NCBI RefSeq assembly: GCF_026341515.1
Contig: NZ_JAPEOK010000001.1
Span: 9,858,001-9,922,000 of the forward strand
From: Streptomyces sp. NBC_00878
GTDB lineage: Bacteria; Actinomycetota; Actinomycetes; Streptomycetales; Streptomycetaceae
Reading direction: 5' to 3'
Length of the DNA stretch: 64,000 nucleotides
Of the stretch, positions 1-8,460 are shown piece after piece. Position 1 is the first letter of the stretch, and each line of letters starts with the position of its first letter. Position numbers and translations under genes: made by a program. The notes beneath the pieces are model-generated. The model did not search any database. It saw only the letters and a program-made list of their open reading frames with translations, and had not been told where the DNA came from.

Positions 1-396
1 GAGGACCAGCTCCTGCTCGCGGTCCGGGTCCTCGGCGCTGGAGCCGTTGATCAACAGGGCGCCGTGGGCGCGGGCAACTTCCTCCACCGCACGGCTCAGC
101 GGGCCGTAGAACGGGTCCGCGAGATCTTCCAGTACGAGGCCGATGCTCGCCGTGCGCCCCTTGCGGAGCACCCGCGCGCTGTCGTTGCGCCGGAAGCCCA
201 GCGCGTCGATCGCTTCCTGTACGCGGCGCTCGGTGTCCGGGGTGACTCCGGGCTCGCCGTTGACTACACGCGATACCGTCTTCAGGCCGACCCCGGCACG
301 CGCCGCGACGTCCTTCATCGTCGGACGGTTGCCGTAGCGGCTCTCGGTTCGGCGTGCGGTCTCGGCCACGATGCGCTGTCCTGTCCTGTAGTCCAT
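1..396 (-). CDS. LacI-family transcriptional regulator (partial, runs off left edge)
   Basis: The first 132 codons of a LacI-type repressor are present, and the gene continues past base 1. The helix-turn-helix is clear (TMKDVAARAGVGLKTVSRV, about residues 26-44). The hinge region and the start of the sugar-binding domain follow (TASIGLVLEDLADPFYGPL, about residues 83-101). The start is the ATG whose complement is at 394-396. It is divergent from the ROK kinase gene, with a perfect dyad between them at 467-478, so it probably regulates itself and that kinase. The sugar ligand cannot be told because the effector domain is cut off. Confidence 0.9.
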   Translation of the reverse strand, partial: MDYRTGQRIVAETARRTESRYGNRPTMKDVAARAGVGLKTVSRVVNGEPGVTPDTERRVQEAIDALGFRRNDSARVLRKGRTASIGLVLEDLADPFYGPLSRAVEEVARAHGALLINGSSAEDPDREQELVL

Positions 397-466
397 GGGG
401 CTGCGTCGGTCCTGAGGATGCTCGGTTGGTCGCCAGATCGGGGTGTGGCGTCGAGCATAGAGCCTG

Positions 467-478
467 GACAACGTTGTC
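467..478. promoter_or_regulatory. Operator-like dyad GACAACGTTGTC
   Basis: This is a perfect 12-bp palindrome in the divergent spacer between the LacI-type regulator and the ROK kinase. A central CG flanked by A/T is typical of LacI-family operators. It lies 71 bp upstream of the LacI start and 120 bp upstream of the kinase start. Binding is inferred. Confidence 0.55.
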
Positions 479-598
479 AGATGCGAGAGAGACTGTCCAT
501 CGCAATCACCGGATTACTCTCCTACCCTGCCCCACCGCGCGACCGGCCTGCCCTTTCCTCATGGTCCACACAGGATCCCAACGGGAGAACTCACACTG

Positions 599-1558
599 AT
601 GCACACCGACCTCGTGGCCGCGCTCGACATCGGCGGCACCAAGATCGCCGGAGCGCTGGTGGACGGCCACGGCCGGATCCTGCTGCGCGCCCAGCGACCG
701 ACGCCCGCGCAGGAGGACGGCGACACCGTCATGGCGGCCGTCGACGCCGTGCTCGGCGAGCTGACCGTCTCGCCGCTGTGGAGCCGTGCCACGGCCGTCG
801 GCATCGGCAGCGCGGGCCCGGTGGACGCCTCCGCGGGCACCGTGAGCCCCGTGAACGTACCCGGCTGGCGCGACTACCCCCTGGTCGAGCGGGTCAGGGC
901 CGCCGCGAGCGGGCTTCCCGTCGAGCTGATCGGCGACGGCGTGGCGATCACCGCGGCCGAGCACTGGCAGGGCGCGGCCCGCGGACACGACAACGCGCTC
1001 TGCATGGTCGTCTCCACCGGCGTCGGAGGCGGCCTGGTGCTGGGCGGGCAGCTGCACCCCGGGCCCACGGGCAACGCCGGTCACATCGGCCACATCAGCG
1101 TGGAGCTCAACGGCGACCCCTGCCCGTGCGGGTCCCGCGGCTGTGTGGAGCGCATCGCGAGCGGTCCGAACATCGCGCGCCGCGCCGTCGAGGGCGGCTG
1201 GCGGCCCGGGGCCGAGGGTGACGCCTCCGCCGCCGCGGTGGCCGCCGCCGCCCGCGCCGGCGATCCCGTCGCGGTGGCGTCCTTCGAGCGGGCCGCGCAG
1301 GCGCTGGCCGCCGGTATCGCGGCGACCGCGACCCTGGTGGAGATCGACATCGCGGTGATCGGCGGGGGAGTGGGGAAGGCGGGTGACGTCCTGTTCACGC
1401 CCTTGCGTGCCGCGCTGCGTGACTACGCCACGTTGTCGTTCGTGCAGCGGCTCACCGTGACGCCCGCGCAGATGGGTACGGATGCGGGGCTTGTCGGCGC
1501 GGCCGCGGCGGCTCTCAGCCGTCGGCCGAGCGCTACAACCGCGGGGGTTGGTGGCTGA
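599..1558 (+). CDS. ROK-family sugar kinase (glucokinase-like)
   Basis: This 319-residue protein of the ROK family probably phosphorylates a hexose with ATP in the cytoplasm. Residues 9-19 give the phosphate-binding motif (LDIGGTKIAGA), about residues 140-150 give a second glycine-rich motif (VVSTGVGGGLVLGG), and about residues 176-185 give the ROK zinc motif CPCGSRGCVE. Length is normal. It has no N-terminal winged helix, so it is an enzyme rather than a ROK repressor. The ATG at 599 follows a GGGAG site. It is divergent from a LacI regulator and convergent with an alpha-galactosidase gene, which suggests galactoside or hexose use; substrate specificity is not readable from the sequence. Confidence 0.85.
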   Translation: MHTDLVAALDIGGTKIAGALVDGHGRILLRAQRPTPAQEDGDTVMAAVDAVLGELTVSPLWSRATAVGIGSAGPVDASAGTVSPVNVPGWRDYPLVERVRAAASGLPVELIGDGVAITAAEHWQGAARGHDNALCMVVSTGVGGGLVLGGQLHPGPTGNAGHIGHISVELNGDPCPCGSRGCVERIASGPNIARRAVEGGWRPGAEGDASAAAVAAAARAGDPVAVASFERAAQALAAGIAATATLVEIDIAVIGGGVGKAGDVLFTPLRAALRDYATLSFVQRLTVTPAQMGTDAGLVGAAAAALSRRPSATTAGVGG

Positions 1559-1628
1559 GTTGCCCTCGGACTTCGGGATTTCGGTTATCCGAGCGTGGTG
1601 ATGTGCCGGCCGGTGGGGGCTGGTCGCG

Positions 1629-1670
1629 CAGTTCCCCGCGCCCCTGGGTGTCTCGGGGCGCGGGGAACTG
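1629..1670. repeat. Long perfect palindrome, Streptomyces dispersed repeat or terminator
   Basis: The 16-base arms CAGTTCCCCGCGCCCC (1629-1644) and their exact complement (1655-1670) enclose a 10-base loop. The flank GGTCGCG precedes the left arm. Palindromes of this wording are common between genes in Streptomyces chromosomes and may end transcription. It sits between the convergent ROK kinase and alpha-galactosidase genes and has no U-tract. Confidence 0.75.
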
Positions 1671-1683
1671 ATTGGTTGGCCCG

Positions 1684-1706
1684 CACCGGTCCGCAACGGG
1701 CCGGTG
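1684..1706 (-). terminator. Hairpin directly after the alpha-galactosidase gene
   Basis: Nine-base arms CACCGGTCC (1684-1692) and GGGCCGGTG (1698-1706) pair with one G-T wobble around a 5-base loop. It abuts the stop codon of the GH27 gene on the minus strand. It has no U-tract, as is usual for this kind of genome. Confidence 0.5.
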
Positions 1707-3773
1707 TCAGCAGGTGAGTTGTGCGTCTGCCCAGTCGCCGTGGTCCGAGGTGATTCCGTTGCCGCCGTCCGTGACGACGAGACGTACCACCTGTGCTCCG
1801 CTCACGTCGGCCGAAATGGCCTGCGCCGCGTCGGCGTTGGTGAGTACGCCGGTCGATGCGGCCTTCGTGCCGTCGGCCCAGATCTCGAAGGCTATGGACC
1901 CGTCGGTGCCCTCCTCGTCGTCGACGCCGACCTGTGCGGTGACGGTCTCGCAGGCCTTGCCGGTGTAGAACTCGACGGTGCTGTCCGCGTGGACGCCGAG
2001 CCCGGTGGCGTACACGACACCGTTGATGGTGAGGGGCGTGCCGTCGCCCGCCGCGTCCTCGCCGTTGCTGGTGTTGCGCTCAACGGGACCCCAGCCGTTG
2101 AGCGCCGACAGCCAGGGAAGGTCGCCGAGCTGCGAGGTGCCGGAGGGCGGGGCCACGGCGACGGACGCCGTCAGGGGCAGCACGCTCTCGGCCCGCGCCC
2201 CGCTCGGAGAGCGGTACTTCGCCTTCAACGTCAGGTCGTACGACCCCGGGGGCGTGCCGACGGGCGCGGTCACCGTCCACTTGGTGCGCAGCGCCCTGCC
2301 GGTCGGGAGGGAGCCTGCCGTGGTCGGCGACTTGGCGTTCACCTTCCAGCCCTCGGGTCCGGTCAGGGAGACGGAGACGCGCTTCGCGGGCGTGCGGCCC
2401 AGGTCGGTGACCGATGTCGTCAAGGCGGTCGGCTTGCCCGCTTCGGTCAACGTGCTGCCGTCCAGGCCGAGTTCGACGGCGGGCGGGTTCTTGGCCCAGC
2501 GGCCGTCGGCCGAGACGCGGACGAGGATCGTGCCGTGGGCGGGGACGGTCGCCGAGATCGCGCCGGCCGTGTTGTAGCTCTTGTGCTGCCACAGGTCGCG
2601 CAGCTTGTAGGCGTCCGCCTCGGGCAGTCCGACGGCCTTCGCGTTCGTGGCGATGCGCTGGGGGCTGCCGGTCTCGTTGAAGAGGGCGACCACGCGGCTG
2701 CCGTCCTTCATCTCCTTGGCGACGACCCACCGGCCGCCTTCGGAGGAGAGCACGGCGCCCTGCTTGCCGAGCGGGTCCTGGTCGACCGCGATGACTTCCT
2801 TGTTGCCGAGGATGTCGAAGGTCTCGTCGGAGGCGGACCGCAGGTCCGAGCCGATGAGCAGCGGCGCGGCCATGATCGACCACATCGAGAAGTGCGTGCG
2901 GTACTCCGTGTCCGTCATCCCGCCGTTGCCGACCTCCAGCATGTCGGGGTCGTTCCACCGCCCGGGACCGGCGTACTGCGTGAGCGGCAGGTTCTGCTTC
3001 ATGATCGAGAGCATCGAGCCCCAGTTGTCACTGATGTCCCCGGTCGTACGCCACAGCTGGCCGACGTCCGCCGCCCACTCCCAGGGCTTGTTCTCGCCCC
3101 ACTCGCAGATGCTGTAGACGATGGGGCGGCCGGTTGTCCCGGAGGCGGCCTTCAGGGCGTCGCGCATCGTCGTGTAGCGCTGCTTGGCGTCCACGCCCTG
3201 GTTGTTGCAGTTGTCGTACTTCAGGTAGTCGACACCCCAGTCCGCGAACTGCTGGGCGTCGCTGTACTCGTGGCCGAGCGAGCCGGGGAAACCCGCGTCG
3301 TTGCACGTCTTCGTGCCCGCGCTGGTGTAGATGCCGAGCTTGAGTCCCTTGGCGTGTACGTAGTCCGCGACCGCCTTGATCCCGCCCGGGAAGCGGGCCG
3401 GGTCCGGCACCAGCTTGCCGTTGGCGTCACGGGCGGGCAGCGCCCAGCAGTCGTCGAGGTTGACGTACTCGTACCCGGCGCTCTTGAGCCCCTTGTCGAC
3501 GAAGATGTCCGCGATCCCCTTGACCATGTCCTCGTTGAACTCCGCACGGCAGTGCGTGGAGTTCCAGTTGTTGAAGCCCATGGGCGGGGTGAGGGCGAGG
3601 CTGTCGTCCGCGGCCGGTGCGGCCAGTGCCGCTGACGTGACGGTCGATGCTCCGGTCGGTGCTTCGGCGTTGGCGGTCAGGACCGGGCCGGTCAGCCCCA
3701 GGGCGCCGAGCAGCCCCGCGGTGAGCGCGCCGACCGCTCTTCGGCGAGTCGTGCGGGTGGGAAGGTGACGCAT
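1707..3773 (-). CDS. Secreted alpha-galactosidase, GH27, with C-terminal NPCBM domain
   Basis: This 688-residue exported glycoside hydrolase should remove terminal alpha-galactosyl units. A twin-arginine-like signal peptide (RTTRRRAVGALTAGLLGALG) covers about residues 7-40. The GH27 domain starts at PPMGFNNWN (about residue 63). The nucleophile is the Asp in YLKYDNCN (about 185), and the acid/base is probably the Asp in RTTGDISDNW (about 243). An Ig-like NEW3-type domain (about 430-540) and an NPCBM-like galactose-binding domain (about 550-688, ending VTDGGNGITSDHGDWADAQL) follow. I chose the ATG at 3773 because GGAGG precedes it; an upstream in-frame start at 3815 lacks this. It is convergent with the ROK kinase, fitting a galactoside-use locus. 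Confidence 0.92.
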   Translation of the reverse strand: MRHLPTRTTRRRAVGALTAGLLGALGLTGPVLTANAEAPTGASTVTSAALAAPAADDSLALTPPMGFNNWNSTHCRAEFNEDMVKGIADIFVDKGLKSAGYEYVNLDDCWALPARDANGKLVPDPARFPGGIKAVADYVHAKGLKLGIYTSAGTKTCNDAGFPGSLGHEYSDAQQFADWGVDYLKYDNCNNQGVDAKQRYTTMRDALKAASGTTGRPIVYSICEWGENKPWEWAADVGQLWRTTGDISDNWGSMLSIMKQNLPLTQYAGPGRWNDPDMLEVGNGGMTDTEYRTHFSMWSIMAAPLLIGSDLRSASDETFDILGNKEVIAVDQDPLGKQGAVLSSEGGRWVVAKEMKDGSRVVALFNETGSPQRIATNAKAVGLPEADAYKLRDLWQHKSYNTAGAISATVPAHGTILVRVSADGRWAKNPPAVELGLDGSTLTEAGKPTALTTSVTDLGRTPAKRVSVSLTGPEGWKVNAKSPTTAGSLPTGRALRTKWTVTAPVGTPPGSYDLTLKAKYRSPSGARAESVLPLTASVAVAPPSGTSQLGDLPWLSALNGWGPVERNTSNGEDAAGDGTPLTINGVVYATGLGVHADSTVEFYTGKACETVTAQVGVDDEEGTDGSIAFEIWADGTKAASTGVLTNADAAQAISADVSGAQVVRLVVTDGGNGITSDHGDWADAQLTC

Positions 3774-4123
3774 CGTTACGTTCCTCCGTACTCGCGAAAG
3801 GTTGGATGTCCGCATGTCCGCGTCATCCGTGCGCGGTTATGGTAGGAGGTGTTGCACTGTGGTGGAAGGGGTGCGGTAGTGGTTGTTCGATATCCCGTCA
3901 AAACCCTTGACCCTGCGCCAATTAGGGTGTGAGATCCAAGTCGCGCGTGCGGTTGTGTTGAGTTGGGCCAGGGGAGGGCTCTCGGCGTCGTCATCGTCCG
4001 AGGGCGGCCGTGGTGGCTGACAGTGCGTCAGGACATCGGATGTCGCTGGGCTCGGCGACAGGATGACGGTGGGGCCGGAAAGCTCGACCGTGACCCATGG
4101 GCGGCTCGGCAGTTGAACCGGGC
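3774..4123. other. Intergenic region with the GH27 promoter
   Basis: About 350 bases separate the GH27 gene (minus) and the small secreted protein gene (plus). On the minus strand a TTGACG hexamer occurs near 3892-3897, which could be the -35 element for GH27, but I cannot fix a -10. Short open frames here lack ribosome sites and coding character. No other structure was seen. Confidence 0.4.
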
Positions 4124-4318
4124 ATGAAGAAGCGCAGCATGCTCGCCATCGCCTCCCTCGCCGCCGGATTCGTGGTGGCGGCCGTCACGCCGTCCCACTC
4201 CGCGGAGACCGACGCCCTCGGCAGCCTCGACGTACAGGACACCCTCAGCGCCGTCGACCAGACGGTCAGTGACGGCAGTCCGGCCATGGACGACAAACCT
4301 CAGGAGGAGCGGGGCTGA
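4124..4318 (+). CDS. Small secreted protein of unknown function
   Basis: A 64-residue protein starting MKKRSMLAIASLAAGF, followed by a hydrophobic stretch and a cleavage-like site near SHSAET, is a clear signal peptide. The mature part is short, acidic and Asp/Ser/Gln-rich (DALGSLDVQDTLSAVDQ). I recognise no domain; small exported proteins of this form are common in Streptomyces. An ATG nine codons upstream (4097) is also in frame, and neither start has a strong ribosome site. A strong hairpin terminator follows at 4346, which supports a real transcript. Confidence 0.6.
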   Translation: MKKRSMLAIASLAAGFVVAAVTPSHSAETDALGSLDVQDTLSAVDQTVSDGSPAMDDKPQEERG

Positions 4319-4345
4319 CCTACGGGCCCGTCTGTCCCGACCAGC

Positions 4346-4370
4346 AGCCCGGCCCTGCGAGGGCCGGGCT
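4346..4370 (+). terminator. Strong hairpin terminator
   Basis: Ten-base perfect arms AGCCCGGCCC and GGGCCGGGCT surround a TGCGA loop and are followed by TT. It lies 28 bases after the small secreted protein gene and before the Nudix fusion gene. Confidence 0.8.
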
Positions 4371-4472
4371 TTCGCATGCGTCCGACCCGTCGAACGCGAC
4401 CTCTTCACGGCCTGGTTTCCGTGGCAGGGTGGAGCGGGCAAGCCTCAGGGGGCCAACAGCAGAGGGGGAACC

Positions 4473-5513
4473 GTGATCGTTTGGATCAACGGTGCGTTCG
4501 GTGCGGGGAAGACGACCACCGCACGGGAACTGATCGACCTGATCCCGAACAGCACAGTCTTCGACCCCGAGTTCATCGGTGCCGAGCTGACGCAGCTCCT
4601 GCCCGCCAAGCGCCTCGCCGAGGTCGGCGACTTCCAGGACCTGCCGATCTGGCGACGGCTCGTGGTCGACACCGCGGCCGCGATGCTCGCCGAACTCGGG
4701 GGCGTACTCGTGGTCCCCATGACACTGCTCCGTCAGGACTACCGCGACGAGATCTTCGGCGGACTGGCATCCCGCAGGATCGCGGTGCACCATGTGCTCC
4801 TCGCCCCGGCGGAAACGATCCTGCGGGCGCGAATAGCCGACCGGGAGATACCGCCCGACCTCCCCGACGGGGAGATACGGGTGCGGCAGTGGTCGTACGA
4901 CCACATCGAGCCCTACCACGCCGCCCTGGCCGGCTGGCTCACCGCCGACGCCCACCCGGTCGACACCAGCGCGCTCACTCCCTACGAGGCTGCCGTGCGC
5001 ATCGCCGAGGCCGTGAGCGGCGGAACCGTCCCCGTCTGCGACATCGTGCAGACCCCCGAGCCCACCTCGGAGACCGTCGCCGCGGGCGTACTCCTCTTCG
5101 ACGAGCAGGACCGGGTGCTGCTCGTCGACCCGACCTACAAGGCCGGCTGGGAGTTCCCGGGCGGCGTCGTCGAATCCGGCGAGGCACCCGCGCGCGCGGG
5201 CATCCGCGAGGTCGCCGAGGAGACGGGCATCCAACTCGTCGACGTACCAAGCCTGTTGGTCGTCGACTGGGAGCCTCCCGTACCGCCCGCCTACGGCGGA
5301 CTGCGCCTCCTCTACGACGGCGGCCGGCTCCAGGGCGATGAGGCCCGGCGGATGCTGCTGCCGGGCCCCGAACTGCGCGCCTGGCGCTTCGTCACCGAGG
5401 AGGAGGCCGCCGGACTGCTGCCGCCCGTCCGCTACGAGCGACTGCGCTGGGCGCTGCGCGCACGGGAACGGGGAGCCGCGCTGTACCTGGAAGCCGGGGT
5501 TCCCAAGGGGTAG
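4473..5513 (+). CDS. AAA-type kinase/ATPase fused to a Nudix hydrolase
   Basis: This 346-residue two-domain protein has an N-terminal half (about residues 1-185) that is a P-loop kinase-like domain with Walker A at residues 7-16 (GAFGAGKTTT). The C-terminal half (about 195-346) is a Nudix hydrolase with an intact Nudix box at about residues 229-252 (starting GGVVESGEAPARAG and ending REVAEETGI), matching GX5EX7REUXEEXGU. The expected chemistry is phosphoryl transfer or ATP hydrolysis plus cleavage of a nucleoside-diphosphate-linked substrate; the substrate is unknown. The GTG at 4473 follows AGAGGGGG. It is monocistronic, convergent with the M20 peptidase. Confidence 0.85.
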   Translation: MIVWINGAFGAGKTTTARELIDLIPNSTVFDPEFIGAELTQLLPAKRLAEVGDFQDLPIWRRLVVDTAAAMLAELGGVLVVPMTLLRQDYRDEIFGGLASRRIAVHHVLLAPAETILRARIADREIPPDLPDGEIRVRQWSYDHIEPYHAALAGWLTADAHPVDTSALTPYEAAVRIAEAVSGGTVPVCDIVQTPEPTSETVAAGVLLFDEQDRVLLVDPTYKAGWEFPGGVVESGEAPARAGIREVAEETGIQLVDVPSLLVVDWEPPVPPAYGGLRLLYDGGRLQGDEARRMLLPGPELRAWRFVTEEEAAGLLPPVRYERLRWALRARERGAALYLEAGVPKG

Positions 5514-5624
5514 CTCTGTCCCGGCGACGGTCAGGGACGTAGGGCGTACGAGAAACGCGGGGTGTACGAGGGACGCGCGGTGCAACGCGCGGTGTAAGGG
5601 GACGAGGGGCGGACGAAGGACGTA

Positions 5625-5657
5625 GGGCGTGCCCCGGTTGTGTTGTGGGGCGCGCCC
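5625..5657. terminator. Bidirectional hairpin between convergent genes
   Basis: Arms GGGCGTGCCCC (5625-5635) and GGGGCGCGCCC (5647-5657) pair over 11 bases with one G-T wobble. It lies between the stops of the Nudix fusion and the M20 peptidase. The same spacer carries two copies of GGACGTAGGGCGT (near 5535 and 5617). Confidence 0.6.
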
Positions 5658-5672
5658 GCCGGGTCAACTCGG

Positions 5673-7028
5673 TCAGCTCGCCGCGTAGTTGCGCAGGAAC
5701 AGCGCCTCCGCGACGGACAGCCGCTCCAGTTCCTCGGGCGACACGCTCTCGTTCACGGCGTGGATCTGCGCCTCCGGCTCGCTCAGCCCGATGAGCAGGA
5801 TCTCCGCCCGCGGATACAGGGACGCGAGGGTGTTGCACAGCGGGATGGAGCCGCCCTGACCGGCGTACTGCATCTCGGCACCGTCGTACGCGACGCTCAT
5901 CGCCTTTGCCATCGCCCCGTACGCGGGGCTGGTGGTGTCGGCGCGGAACGGCTGGCCCTGGCCGATCTGCTCGGTGCGCACCCGCGCGCCCCACGGCGTG
6001 TGCGCCTCCAGGTGGGCGTGGAGCAGCTTGGTCGCCTCGACCGTGTCCACGCCCGGCGGCACCCGAAGGCTGACGAGCGCGCGGGCGCCCGCCTGCACGG
6101 ACGGGGTGGCACCGACCACCGGCGGGCAGTCGATGCCGAGCACGGTCACGGCCGGACGCGCCCAGATGCGGTCGGCGACCGTGCCCGAGCCGATCAGCTC
6201 CACACCGTCGAGCACCTTCGCGTCCTTGCGGAACCGTTCCTCGTCGTACTGCAGGCCCTCCCACCGCGTATCGCTCGTGAGCCCGTCCACCGTCGTCGAG
6301 CCGTCCTCGGCACGCAGCGAGTCCAGTACGCGGATCAGCGCGCCCAGTGCGTCGGGGGCGGCGCCGCCGAACTGGCCGGAGTGCAGGTTGCCTTCGAGGG
6401 TGTCGACCCGGACGCGGACCAGGGTCATGCCGCGCAACGCGGTCGTCACCGTGGGGACGCCGACCCGGAAGTTGCCCGCGTCGCCGATGATGATCGTGTC
6501 GGCGGCCAGCAGCTCGGGGTGCTCCTCGGCGTACCGCTCCAGGCCGCCCGTGCCCTGCTCCTCCGAACCCTCCGCGATCACCTTGACGTGGACGGGGACG
6601 CCGCCGTTCGCCTTGAGCGCGCGCAGCGCCAGCAGGTGCATGACGAGGCCGCCCTTGCAGTCGGCGGACCCGCGCCCGTACCAGCGGCCGTCCCGCTCCG
6701 TCAGTTCGAACGGCGGTGTCACCCAGCCGGCCTCGTCGAGCGGCGGCTGCACGTCGTAGTGCGCGTACAGGAGGGCGGTCTTGGCGCCCTCGGGGCCGGG
6801 CAGGCAGCCATACACCGACTGGGTGCCGTCGGGGGTGTCGAGCAGTGCCACGTCCTGGAAGCCCTCGGTGCGCAGCGCGGCGGCCACCCAGTTCGCGGCG
6901 GCCTCGCTCTCGCTCCTGGGGAACTGGTCGAAGTCCGCCACCGACTTGAAGGCCACCAGCTCGGTGAGCTCCGCCTTCGCCCTGGGCATCAACGAGGCGA
7001 CGGTCTCGGCGACCGGATTCGACGGCAT
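5673..7028 (-). CDS. M20-family zinc dipeptidase
   Basis: This 451-residue cytoplasmic metallopeptidase should cleave dipeptides or similar amide bonds. Zinc-binding and catalytic motifs are present in order: HYDVQPP (about residue 87), GRGSADCKG (about 117) and SEEQGTGG (about 156). A dimerisation insert follows (LRGMTLVRVRVDTLEGNLHS, about 199-218), then a late metal-binding His region (about 424). Length fits PepV/CNDP-like enzymes. The start at 7028 has GAGGAG nine bases upstream; the longer upstream frame has no such site. It is divergent from the flavoprotein gene. Confidence 0.9.
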   Translation of the reverse strand: MPSNPVAETVASLMPRAKAELTELVAFKSVADFDQFPRSESEAAANWVAAALRTEGFQDVALLDTPDGTQSVYGCLPGPEGAKTALLYAHYDVQPPLDEAGWVTPPFELTERDGRWYGRGSADCKGGLVMHLLALRALKANGGVPVHVKVIAEGSEEQGTGGLERYAEEHPELLAADTIIIGDAGNFRVGVPTVTTALRGMTLVRVRVDTLEGNLHSGQFGGAAPDALGALIRVLDSLRAEDGSTTVDGLTSDTRWEGLQYDEERFRKDAKVLDGVELIGSGTVADRIWARPAVTVLGIDCPPVVGATPSVQAGARALVSLRVPPGVDTVEATKLLHAHLEAHTPWGARVRTEQIGQGQPFRADTTSPAYGAMAKAMSVAYDGAEMQYAGQGGSIPLCNTLASLYPRAEILLIGLSEPEAQIHAVNESVSPEELERLSVAEALFLRNYAAS

Positions 7029-7205
7029 GGGGCACGCTCCTCGTGGGTGCGACGTTGTGCGGATGGGTACGTCTGGGATGCACGCGCGTACGGGGGTGCG
7101 CGGTTGCATACGCTGCAGATCCTCCCACAGTGGTCCTCACCGGACGCGGCCGTAGGATGCGTGGAATAGGTGCGGCAGGCGGCTGGATCGGAGCAGCAGA
7201 CCATC

Positions 7206-8408
7206 GTGAGCAGCGAGAACTCTTCGGACGACGCACAGCGGGTATGGGACGTCGTCGTGGTCGGCGCGGGGCCCGCGGGTGCCTCGGCCGCCTATGCGGC
7301 GGCGGTCGCGGGGCGCCGCGTCCTGGTGCTGGAGAAAGCGGAGTTGCCCCGCTACAAAACGTGCGGGGGCGGCATCATCGGACCCACCCGCGACGCGCTG
7401 CCGCCCGGTTTCGAGCTGCCGTTCCGGGACCGGGTGCACGCGGTGACGTTCTCGCTCGACGGCAGGTTCACGCGCACGCGTCGCTCCAAGCAGATGCTCT
7501 TCGGGCTCATCAACCGGCCCGAGTTCGACCAGCAACTCGTCGAGCACGCGCAGAAGGCGGGCGCCGAACTGCGTACGGGCGTCACGGTCGCGCGGGTCGA
7601 GCAGCACGGCTCGGCCGTCCCCGACCGGCGCACGGTGGCCGTCGTCCTCCAGGACGGCGAGACGGTGCTGGCCCGGTCCGTGGTCGGCGCGGACGGCAGC
7701 GCCAGCCGGATAGGGGCACACGTCGGGGTGAAGCTCGATCAGGTCGACCTCGGCCTTGAGGCGGAGATCCCGGTGCCGGACACGGTCGCGGAGGACTGGA
7801 AGGGGCGGGTCCTCATCGACTGGGGTCCCCTTCCCGGCAGCTACGGATGGGTGTTCCCCAAGGGCGACACGCTCACCGTCGGAGTGATCTCGGCGCGCGG
7901 TGAAGGCGCCGCCACCAAGCGGTACTTGGAGGACTTCATCGCCCGGCTGGGTCTCGCCGGGTTCGAGCCGAGCATCTCGTCCGGGCATCTGACGCGCTGC
8001 CGCGCCGACGACTCACCGCTGTCGCGGGGGCGGGTGCTGGTGTGCGGGGACGCGGCGGGGCTCCTGGAGCCGTGGACCCGCGAGGGCATCTCCTTCGCGC
8101 TGCGCTCGGGGCGGCTCGCGGGGGAGTGGGCCGTGCGGATCGCGGAGGCGCACGACGCGGTGGACGCGCGACGGCAGGCGCTGAACTACGCCTTCGCGAT
8201 CAAGGCGGGTCTCGGCGTCGAGATGAGCGTCGGCAAGCGCCTGCTCACGATCTTCCAGCGGCGGCCCGGTATGTTCCACGCCGCGCTCACCGGTTTCCGG
8301 CCCGCCTGGAAGGCGTTCGCGGGCATCGCCCGCGGATCCACCTCGCTGGGCGAGATCGTGCGGACGCATCCGATGGCCGGGCGCGCTCTGACCGCGCTCG
8401 ACCGGTGA
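7206..8408 (+). CDS. Geranylgeranyl-reductase-family FAD-dependent oxidoreductase
   Basis: This is a 400-residue flavoprotein. An N-terminal Rossmann FAD motif (VVVVGAGPAGASAAYAAAVA, about residues 13-32) is followed by the family motif PRYKTCGGGIIG (about 45-56) and the second FAD motif RGRVLVCGDAAGLLEPWTREG (about 275-295). Members reduce the double bonds of isoprenoid chains, such as menaquinone side chains or archaeal lipids, and paralogs of unclear substrate are common in Streptomyces. I chose the GTG at 7206 over an in-frame start at 7170 because GGAG precedes it and conserved sequence begins soon after. It appears to be a single-gene transcript. Confidence 0.85.
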   Translation: MSSENSSDDAQRVWDVVVVGAGPAGASAAYAAAVAGRRVLVLEKAELPRYKTCGGGIIGPTRDALPPGFELPFRDRVHAVTFSLDGRFTRTRRSKQMLFGLINRPEFDQQLVEHAQKAGAELRTGVTVARVEQHGSAVPDRRTVAVVLQDGETVLARSVVGADGSASRIGAHVGVKLDQVDLGLEAEIPVPDTVAEDWKGRVLIDWGPLPGSYGWVFPKGDTLTVGVISARGEGAATKRYLEDFIARLGLAGFEPSISSGHLTRCRADDSPLSRGRVLVCGDAAGLLEPWTREGISFALRSGRLAGEWAVRIAEAHDAVDARRQALNYAFAIKAGLGVEMSVGKRLLTIFQRRPGMFHAALTGFRPAWKAFAGIARGSTSLGEIVRTHPMAGRALTALDR

Positions 8409-8460
8409 CGGCCCGAGCGCGGTGCGAAGGACCTGCGGGACGGACCTGAGGGGCCTGAGC

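Noticed and set aside
3776..3994. 72-codon frame upstream of the GH27 gene
   Set aside because: It has no ribosome site, lower GC at third positions, and covers the GH27 promoter.
4028..4441. Minus-strand frames over the small secreted protein
   Set aside because: The plus strand has a clear signal peptide and a terminator. The minus frames are Arg-rich shadows.
5392..7236. A 614-codon minus-strand frame over the M20 peptidase
   Set aside because: The conserved zinc-peptidase motifs are in another frame of the same strand. This frame is Arg/Gly/Ala-rich shadow sequence.
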